Assembly (NCBI GenBank): GCA_035264765.1
Contig: DATFPQ010000113.1
Location: 1-9,109 of the forward strand
Direction of reading: 5' to 3'
Source: DATFPQ01 sp035264765
Lineage (GTDB): Bacteria; Actinomycetota; Actinomycetes; Actinomycetales; Angustibacteraceae
Length of the DNA: 9,109 bases
Below are positions 1 through 4,232 of the stretch, piece after piece (within the stretch, counting starts at the first letter, position 1; every line of letters starts with the position of its first letter). A program made the position numbers and the translations under genes. The notes below the pieces were generated by a model. That model was given only the letters and a program-made list of their open reading frames with translations, was not told the origin of the DNA and searched no databases.

Positions 1-219
1 GGACGCAACCTGGCCGGCGCGCTGGCCGTCCGGGCCGGCTGGCGTCCCCGCCTGGCCGGGCGCCCGTTGCTGCTCGTCGACGACGTCGTCACGACCGGCG
101 CGACCCTGCTGGAGGCCCGGCGGACGCTGGCCGAGGCGGGCGGCCGGGTGCTCGCGGCCGCCACCCTGGCGAGCACGCCTCTCGTTCGACCCGTCCCGAA
201 AGAAAGTCACCCAAAGTGA
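1..219 (+). CDS. comF: ComF-family phosphoribosyltransferase-like protein, C-terminal end (partial)
   Basis: Only the last 72 residues lie in the window; the 5' end is cut off. The segment has the hydrophobic strand plus PRPP-binding loop of type I phosphoribosyltransferases, LLLVDDVVTTGATL (about residues 23-36 of the visible part), with the two Asp and the TTGAT turn intact. This is followed by a helix and the GGRVLAAATLA strand that normally ends ComF proteins. ComF proteins are linked to DNA uptake in competent bacteria; in actinobacteria their role is not settled. The gene lies directly upstream of hpf on the same strand, as I recall for other actinobacteria. The last dozen codons (VRPVPKESHPK) use AAA, GAA, AGT and CCA, unlike the GC-rich codons before them, and overlap a small repeat, so this tail may be drifted coding sequence over a regulatory site. 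Frame 1, stop TGA at 217-219. Confidence 0.85.
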   Translation, partial: GRNLAGALAVRAGWRPRLAGRPLLLVDDVVTTGATLLEARRTLAEAGGRVLAAATLASTPLVRPVPKESHPK

Positions 220-220
220 C
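202..220. repeat. 10-bp direct repeat AAAGTSACC that is also a small dyad
   Basis: AAAGTCACC and AAAGTGACC follow each other with a 10-bp period. The same bases form an inverted repeat, GTCAC (206-210) and GTGAC (216-220), with a CCAAA spacer. The element covers the comF stop codon and is relatively A-rich against its surroundings. It could be a regulator binding site for the downstream hpf transcription unit. I do not recognise the regulator: it resembles an OmpR/PhoP-type direct repeat only loosely, since PhoP boxes have an 11-nt period. Confidence 0.35.
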
Positions 221-307
221 CACCCCGTTGCACGCGACGTCGGGGTGTGCCGGGCGTACCGTCAGTCCATGGGTCCGCGGCGACCCGCCCGCGAGGGCGG
301 TCCCGTC

Positions 308-342
308 CACCCCCGGGGCTCCGCGGGAGCCGAAAGGGGGTG
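308..342 (+). terminator. Strong two-part hairpin; comF terminator or leader element
   Basis: An outer stem CACCCCC (308-314) / GGGGGTG (336-342) encloses an inner stem GGCTCC (317-322) / GGAGCC (326-331) with a 3-nt GCG loop and a GG/GAAA internal loop. That gives 13 perfect base pairs within 35 nt. No U-tract follows. It begins 89 nt after the comF stop, so it could be a U-less actinobacterial terminator for comF. Alternatively it is part of the hpf 5' leader. Confidence 0.4.
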
Positions 343-457
343 CATCCGCGGCTGACCCGGGCTGGCGACCCGTCGATCGAACGACGCCAGGCTTCTCGCC
401 GGCGTCGCACACGTCCTGCACCCGCCCGGATCCCGGCGGGAGCGAGCGAACCGCATC

Positions 458-463
458 AGGAGG
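458..463 (+). promoter_or_regulatory. Shine-Dalgarno of hpf
   Basis: AGGAGG lies 6 nt before the GTG at 470. It is a full anti-16S match at good spacing and fixes the hpf start. Confidence 0.85.
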
Positions 464-469
464 TCGAAC

Positions 470-1123
470 GTGGAGATCGTGGTCACGGCACGTCACGTGG
501 AGGTCAAGGAGCGCTACCGCCAGCATCTTGAGGAGAAGCTGGCAAAGGTGCCCCAGATCGCGCCGCGGATCCAGCGACTGGACGTCGTGGTGTCCCACGA
601 ACCCAACCGCCGCCAGTCCGACGTCTCCGAGCGCGTCGAGATCACCACCGTCGGAAAGGGACCGGTCGTCCGTGCCGAGGCGGCCGCCGACGACCCGTAC
701 GTCGCCCTCGACCGTGCCTACGCGAAGCTCCTCGAGCGCCTGCGCCGGGCGCATGACCGCAAGTGCGTCCGGCGCGGCAAGGGCGCCCCCGAGTCGGTGG
801 CTCAGGCCACCGCACGCCTGTCCGAGGCTTCCACCTCGCCGGAGCCGACGTCGGACGGCGTGACCGCGGCGGTATCAGGACTCGAGGACAGCCCGGTCCA
901 GATCCGCGAGAAGGTCCACCGCACCTCGCCGATGAGCCTCGCCCAGGCGCTGTACGAGATGGAGCTGGTGGGTCACGACTTCTACCTGTACTGCGACGCC
1001 GACACGAACCAGCCGAGCGTGGTCTACCGCCGCCGCGGCTGGGAGTACGGCGTCCTGCACCTGGACGTCCAGGACGCCGACGAGGCCCAGCCGACCAGCT
1101 ACCAGGAGGCCGCGGCCGGCTGA
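470..1123 (+). CDS. hpf: Ribosome hibernation promoting factor, long form (HPF/RaiA family)
   Basis: 217 aa, GTG start set by AGGAGG at 458-463. Residues 1 to about 103 form the S30AE/HPF ribosome-binding domain, beginning MEIVVTARHVEVKERYRQH and containing the LDVVVSHEPN strand and the DDPYVALDRAYAKLLERLRR helix. A poorly conserved linker (about 104-142) follows. Residues about 143-200 are the C-terminal dimerisation domain of long HPF, with the hallmark PMSLAQALYEMELVGHDFYL and the VVYRRRGWEYGVLHL end. Known family role: the N-domain sits in the mRNA/tRNA channel of the 30S subunit, and the C-domain pairs two 70S ribosomes into inactive 100S particles in stationary phase or stress. Length and architecture are normal for actinobacterial long HPF. 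The gene has a long structured leader and hairpins after its stop, so it is probably its own transcription unit. Confidence 0.95.
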   Translation: MEIVVTARHVEVKERYRQHLEEKLAKVPQIAPRIQRLDVVVSHEPNRRQSDVSERVEITTVGKGPVVRAEAAADDPYVALDRAYAKLLERLRRAHDRKCVRRGKGAPESVAQATARLSEASTSPEPTSDGVTAAVSGLEDSPVQIREKVHRTSPMSLAQALYEMELVGHDFYLYCDADTNQPSVVYRRRGWEYGVLHLDVQDADEAQPTSYQEAAAG

Positions 1124-1129
1124 GCCGGC
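1115..1129 (+). terminator. Hairpin with the hpf stop codon in its loop
   Basis: GCCGGC (1115-1120) and GCCGGC (1124-1129) are self-complementary and flank the TGA stop exactly, giving a 6-bp stem with a 3-nt loop. It may act with the larger inverted repeat at 1141-1188 to end or protect the hpf mRNA. No U-tract follows. Confidence 0.3.
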
Positions 1130-1140
1130 GCGTCGCCGCG

Positions 1141-1188
1141 GGGGTGCCGGACCCGGTTCGATGATCCGCGAGTCGGGTACGGCACCCC
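1141..1188. terminator. 15-bp inverted repeat after hpf (terminator or operator)
   Basis: The left arm 1141-1155 (GGGGTGCCG-G-ACCCG) pairs with the right arm 1174-1188 (CGGGT-A-CGGCACCCC), with one mismatch, around an 18-nt loop. It sits 17 nt after the hpf stop and 51 nt before the response-regulator start. As RNA it would be a stable U-less terminator. As DNA it overlaps the proposed alternative-sigma promoter at 1155-1180, so it may be a control site instead. Confidence 0.45.
1155..1180 (+). promoter_or_regulatory. Possible SigB/SigF-type promoter for the response regulator
   Basis: GGTT at 1155-1158, a 16-nt spacer, then GGGTAC at 1175-1180 fits the GNNT-N14-16-GGGTAY consensus described for Streptomyces SigB-type and mycobacterial SigF-type promoters. 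The expected start point is near 1187, giving a leader of about 50 nt before the ATG at 1240. A housekeeping-like hexamer CACAAT (1199-1204) lies downstream but lacks a -35. The match overlaps a long inverted repeat, so part of the similarity may come from that structure. Confidence 0.4.
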
Positions 1189-1239
1189 TCACGCGTGACA
1201 CAATGCTCACGGCCTGCCGTAGGCCGGGAGGAAGTGGAC

Positions 1240-1944
1240 ATGAGCGAGGCGACGCCGACGTCCGCCAGCGCTGCGCTGCGGACGGAGCCGATCCGGGTGC
1301 TCGTCGCCGACGACCACGTGCTCTACCGGCGCGGCCTGGAGATGGTGCTCGGTACCGAGGAGGGCATCGAGATCGTCGGCGAGGCCGGCGACGGTGCCGA
1401 GGCGATCCGGCGGGTCGAGGAGCTGCTGCCGGACGTCGTCCTGATGGACATCCGGATGCCGCGCCGCTCCGGCATCGAGGCGTGTACGGCGATCAAGGAC
1501 GTCGTCCCCTCGACCAAGATCGTCATCCTGACCATCTCGGACGAGGAGTCCGATCTCTACGAAGCGGTGCGGGCGGGTGCGAACGGCTATCTGCTCAAGG
1601 ACGTGCCCGGTGAGGAGATCGCCGAGGGGATCCGGGCGGTCGCGAGCGGGCAGTCGCTGATCAGCCCGTCCATGGCCAGCAAGCTGCTGACCGAGTTCGC
1701 CTCGATGATCAAGAAGAACGACGAGCGCCCGCAGCTGCCGGTGCCGCGCCTGACCGAGCGCGAGCTGGAGGTGCTCAAGCTGGTCGCCCGTGGCCTGGCC
1801 AACCGGGACATCGCCAAGGAGCTGTTCATCTCCGAGAACACGGTGAAGAACCACGTGCGCAACATCCTGGAGAAGCTGCAGCTGCACTCCCGGATGGAAG
1901 CCGTCGTGTACGCCGTGCGGGAGAAGATCCTCGACCTGACCTGA
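1240..1944 (+). CDS. NarL/LuxR-family response regulator (orphan)
   Basis: 234 aa. The ATG at 1240 follows GGGAGGA (1226-1232) with a 7-nt gap; the in-frame GTG at 1234 lies too close to that site. Residues about 18-135 are a CheY-like receiver with the acidic pocket D24-D25, phospho-acceptor D70 in LMDIRMP, conserved T98 and K120 in YLLKD, so all catalytic positions are present. Residues about 167-229 are a LuxR-type helix-turn-helix beginning LTERELEVLKLVARG, with recognition-helix sequence SENTVKNHVRNILEKL. It should be phosphorylated by a sensor kinase and bind DNA as a dimer. No histidine kinase gene is in the window, so its partner is encoded elsewhere or it is controlled otherwise. A regulator of this type next to hpf and secA is, from memory, common in actinobacteria. 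Target genes cannot be told from sequence. Confidence 0.93.
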   Translation: MSEATPTSASAALRTEPIRVLVADDHVLYRRGLEMVLGTEEGIEIVGEAGDGAEAIRRVEELLPDVVLMDIRMPRRSGIEACTAIKDVVPSTKIVILTISDEESDLYEAVRAGANGYLLKDVPGEEIAEGIRAVASGQSLISPSMASKLLTEFASMIKKNDERPQLPVPRLTERELEVLKLVARGLANRDIAKELFISENTVKNHVRNILEKLQLHSRMEAVVYAVREKILDLT

Positions 1945-1958
1945 CCCCGTCTGCGCGC

Positions 1959-1991
1959 TGCCTGCCCCCTGCTTGCCCCGTGCCTGCCCGG
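1959..1991. repeat. Three 11-bp tandem repeats, TGCYTGCCCSS
   Basis: TGCCTGCCCCC (1959-1969), TGCTTGCCCCG (1970-1980) and TGCCTGCCCGG (1981-1991) follow without gaps between the response-regulator stop and the glycosylase start. An 11-bp period places each copy on the same helix face, as in direct-repeat sites of OmpR/SARP-type regulators. The array ends 20 bp before the -10-like hexamer at 2012. It could also be simple-sequence slippage. Confidence 0.45.
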
Positions 1992-2011
1992 CGACTGTCG
2001 GTGCTGTGCGG

Positions 2012-2017
2012 CAAGAT
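2012..2017 (+). promoter_or_regulatory. -10-like hexamer for a leaderless glycosylase transcript
   Basis: CAAGAT at 2012-2017 is followed by 7 nt and then the ATG at 2025, about where transcription would begin. No Shine-Dalgarno precedes that ATG, consistent with leaderless translation, which is common in actinobacteria. No clear -35 is seen. Confidence 0.3.
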
Positions 2018-2024
2018 CGCCGCC

Positions 2025-3335
2025 ATGAGCGAGCGGGTACTGCCGTCCCGGCTTACCGCCGGTCAGGCGCGGCGAGTGGCGCTGGCCGCGCAGGGCTTCG
2101 CGGCACAGCGGCCGGTCACCGCGCCGACCGTGCGGCACCTGCAACGCGTCGTCGACACGCTCGGGGTCGTGCAGATCGACAGCGTCAACGTGCTGCAGCG
2201 CAGCCAGTACCTGCCGTTCTTCTCCCGGCTCGGCCCGTACGACACCGCGCTGCTGGACCGCGCCCGCGACCACCGTCCGCGCCGCCTGGTCGAGTACTGG
2301 GCGCACGAGGCGTCGCTGGTGCCGCCGTCGACCTGGCCGCTGCTGCGGTGGCGGATGGCACGGGCGCGGGAGGAGGCGTGGGGCGGCGTGCGGCGGGTCG
2401 AGGTCGAGCACCCGGGCCTGCTCGAGGCGGTGCTCGCGGAGGTGACGGCGCGGGGCCCGGTGACCGCGGTCGAGGTCGAGGCGTCGCTCGAGCACGACCG
2501 ACCCCGTGAGCGCCCCGACTGGGGCTGGAACTGGAGCGCCGTCAAGCGCGCGCTCGAGCTGCTGTTCTGGGCCGGCGACATCACGTCGGCCGGGCGCAAC
2601 ACCCAGTTCGCCCGCCGCTACGACCTGCCCGAGCGGGTACTTCCGGCGGACGTGCTCGCGCAGCCGGTCCCGGACCCGCGCACCGCCGTCCGGAGGCTGG
2701 TGCAGATTGCTGCGCGAGCCCAAGGCGTGGCCACCGAGCAGGACCTGCGGGACTACTTCCGCCTAGGGCTCGAGCAGTCCCGGGCCGCGGTCGCCGACCT
2801 CGTGGCAGACGGCGAGCTGCGCCCGGTGCAGGTGGAGGGCTGGCGGCGACCGGCGTACCTGCACGCGGCGGCCCGGGTGCCACGCCGGGTCGCGGCCAGA
2901 GCGCTCCTCAGCCCGTTCGACTCGCTGATCTGGGACCGCAGCCGCACCCGAGCGCTGTTCGGCTTCGACTTCCGGCTGGAGATCTACGTGCCGGCGCCCC
3001 GGCGGGTGCACGGGTACTACGTGCTGCCCTTCCTGCTGGGCGAGCGCCTCGTCGCTCGGGTCGACCTCAAGGCGGAGCGGCAGGCCGACGGCGGCGCGGG
3101 GGTCCTGCGGGTGCAGGCCGCGCATGCCCAGGCCGGCGCTCCGGCGGACACCCCGGCGGAGCTCGCGGCCGAGCTCGGCACGCTCGCGGGCTGGCTGGGG
3201 CTGGCCCGGGTCGAGGTCACCGGTCGAGGCGACCTGGCGCCGGCGGTGGGCGAGGTCCTGCGGGAGGCGCTGGCGCGGCGGACCGTTCCCGCCGCCGTCC
3301 CCGTCCCGTTCAACGGGAGGAGACGACCGGCGTGA
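2025..3335 (+). CDS. Winged-helix DNA glycosylase, YcaQ/AlkX-like (HTH_42 family)
   Basis: 436 aa from the ATG at 2025; GTG codons at 1980 and 2001 are in frame but lie in or beside the repeat array and lack conservation. The protein matches the COG3214/HTH_42 family. Landmarks are an N-terminal helical part, VVQIDSVNVLQRSQY (from residue 48), RRLVEYWAHEASLVP, a winged-helix stretch around WNWSAVKRALELLFWAGDI, and the hallmark LSPFDSLIWDRSRTRALFGF followed by RVHGYYVLPFLLGERLVARVDLKA. E. coli YcaQ (AlkX) and Streptomyces AlkZ in this family are base-excision glycosylases that unhook interstrand crosslinks. Their active-site signature is Q-x-D in the YcaQ type and Q-x-Q in the AlkZ type. Here Q50-I51-D52 gives the YcaQ type, so I infer general alkylation/crosslink repair and not resistance to a self-made toxin. 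It stands between two regulators and appears monocistronic. Confidence 0.85.
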   Translation: MSERVLPSRLTAGQARRVALAAQGFAAQRPVTAPTVRHLQRVVDTLGVVQIDSVNVLQRSQYLPFFSRLGPYDTALLDRARDHRPRRLVEYWAHEASLVPPSTWPLLRWRMARAREEAWGGVRRVEVEHPGLLEAVLAEVTARGPVTAVEVEASLEHDRPRERPDWGWNWSAVKRALELLFWAGDITSAGRNTQFARRYDLPERVLPADVLAQPVPDPRTAVRRLVQIAARAQGVATEQDLRDYFRLGLEQSRAAVADLVADGELRPVQVEGWRRPAYLHAAARVPRRVAARALLSPFDSLIWDRSRTRALFGFDFRLEIYVPAPRRVHGYYVLPFLLGERLVARVDLKAERQADGGAGVLRVQAAHAQAGAPADTPAELAAELGTLAGWLGLARVEVTGRGDLAPAVGEVLREALARRTVPAAVPVPFNGRRRPA

Positions 3336-3395
3336 GGTAGCGTGACCCGCGGTCGAAGAAGCGGCTGTCCTCGCTCTCGGCGCACTCCCTGCGGA

Positions 3396-3421
3396 CGCCG
3401 GGACGGCCCGGCGCTCGCGCC
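3396..3421 (+). promoter_or_regulatory. Two mutually exclusive hairpins just before the ANTAR gene
   Basis: CGCCGGG (3396-3402) pairs with CCCGGCG (3407-3413) over an ACGG loop. GGCG (3410-3413) can instead pair with CGCC (3418-3421) over a CTCG loop. The shared bases 3410-3413 make them alternatives, and the region ends 2 nt before the GTG at 3424. It could terminate the glycosylase transcript or gate expression of the GAF-ANTAR operon. The loops do not fit the A-n-n-G hexaloop of known ANTAR targets. Confidence 0.3.
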
Positions 3422-3423
3422 AG

Positions 3424-4212
3424 GTGCTATTGACGGAGGCCACCATCCTTCCCCCCGCTGCCGACCTCCCGCTGGCGACCGAGCTGTCCGTCGTGTTCGC
3501 GCGCATGCAGGGCCTGCTGCTCACCGAGGAGACGGTGCAGACGGCGCTGGCCATGGTCACCGCGCTCGCACACGACACGATGGGCCCGAGCACCGTGGGT
3601 GCCGGCGTGAGCCTGCTCGACACGCACGGCCTGCGGTCGTCGTCCGGAGCCTCCAACGAGGTGGTGCAGCGCGCCGACGCGCTGCAGTACGAGCTGGACG
3701 AGGGACCGTGCCTGGCCGCCTGGGCCGGACGCGCCGTCGTCCGGATCGACGACGTCGGCTCGGACCCGCGCTGGCCGCGCTGGGCCGCCGCCGCGGCGGG
3801 CCTGGGGATCCGATCCGCGCTCAGCGCACCCCTGGTGGCCGGTGACGTCGCCCTGGGCGCGGTCAAGGTGTACGCCGACGAGCCCGGTGCGTACGGCCAG
3901 CACGCCGAGCGCCGCCTGCTGATGTTCGCGGGCCAGGCGGCCGTGCTGCTGGCCAACGTGCGAACCCTGCAGGACGCCCGCCGGGTCAGCGACAACCTTC
4001 GGCAGACGATGCGCAGCCGCGACGTCGTGTCGATGGCGAAGGGTGCGCTCATGGCCGCCGAGCAGGTCGGAGAGGACGCCGCCTTCGGCCTGCTCGCCAG
4101 CCTGGCCCAGCGCGAGCACCGGTCGGTGCACGACGCTGCCGTCACCGTCCTGGCCAAGGCCGGCCGCGGCCCGTCCGTCGTCCGCTCCCGAACCGCCGAG
4201 CGGCGCGGCTGA
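3424..4212 (+). CDS. GAF and ANTAR domain protein (putative RNA-binding antiterminator)
   Basis: 262 aa from the GTG at 3424. This start is uncertain because no good Shine-Dalgarno precedes it; TTG at 3430 is an alternative. Residues about 18-175 form a GAF sensor domain typical of actinobacterial ANTAR proteins, with the signature YELDEGPCLAAW (about residues 89-100) and the IRSALSAPLV strand. Residues about 190-245 are the ANTAR helical domain, RQTMRSRDVVSMAKGALM followed by EDAAFGLLASLAQREHRSV; the conserved AKGxLM helix (205-210) is intact. ANTAR domains bind dual-hairpin RNA and block transcription termination. In this class the signal would enter through GAF, not a receiver domain, and its ligand is unknown. 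The gene stops 20 bp before the SpoIIE-type phosphatase, so both probably form one operon. No ANTAR RNA target is obvious here. Confidence 0.88.
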   Translation: MLLTEATILPPAADLPLATELSVVFARMQGLLLTEETVQTALAMVTALAHDTMGPSTVGAGVSLLDTHGLRSSSGASNEVVQRADALQYELDEGPCLAAWAGRAVVRIDDVGSDPRWPRWAAAAAGLGIRSALSAPLVAGDVALGAVKVYADEPGAYGQHAERRLLMFAGQAAVLLANVRTLQDARRVSDNLRQTMRSRDVVSMAKGALMAAEQVGEDAAFGLLASLAQREHRSVHDAAVTVLAKAGRGPSVVRSRTAERRG

Positions 4213-4232
4213 GCGGTCGAGGGGACGGGCGC

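Larger units (their letters stand above)
220..469 (+). promoter_or_regulatory. Structured non-coding leader upstream of hpf
   Basis: This 250-base gap has no convincing gene. It contains successive GC stem-loops: 230-250 (GCACGC/GTGTGC with one G-U pair), 282-302 (8 bp, bulged C, GCGA tetraloop), 308-342 (the strongest), 362-390 (CTGGCG/CGCCAG), 383-406 (GACGCC-A-GGC with GCC-GGCGTC, loop TTCTC) and 421-440 (CCCG-C-CCGG/CCGGCGGG, loop ATC). The 362-390 and 383-406 stems share bases 385-390 and cannot form together. The last stem ends 17 nt before the Shine-Dalgarno. I found no well-spaced -35/-10 pair; TACCGT at 257-262 is the best -10-like hexamer but has no matching -35. Chance hairpins are common at this GC content, so the regulatory reading is an inference. 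Confidence 0.4.

Noticed and set aside
228..262. TTGCAC (228-233) with TACCGT (257-262) as an hpf promoter
   Set aside because: The spacer is 23 nt, too long for a normal -35/-10 pair.
269..355. 28-codon upstream ORF in the hpf leader starting at ATG 269
   Set aside because: No Shine-Dalgarno, no recognisable product, and it runs through the strongest leader hairpin. A regulatory leader peptide cannot be excluded, but nothing supports it.
2036..2041. GGGTAC near the glycosylase start and again at 2636-2641
   Set aside because: Both lie in ERVLP codons of the gene, where nearly the same 15 bases occur twice. No matching -35 precedes them, so they are most likely chance coding similarity.
1587..2723. 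Open frame on the minus strand across the response regulator and glycosylase
   Set aside because: Same reason: low-complexity Arg-rich translation opposite two well-supported genes.
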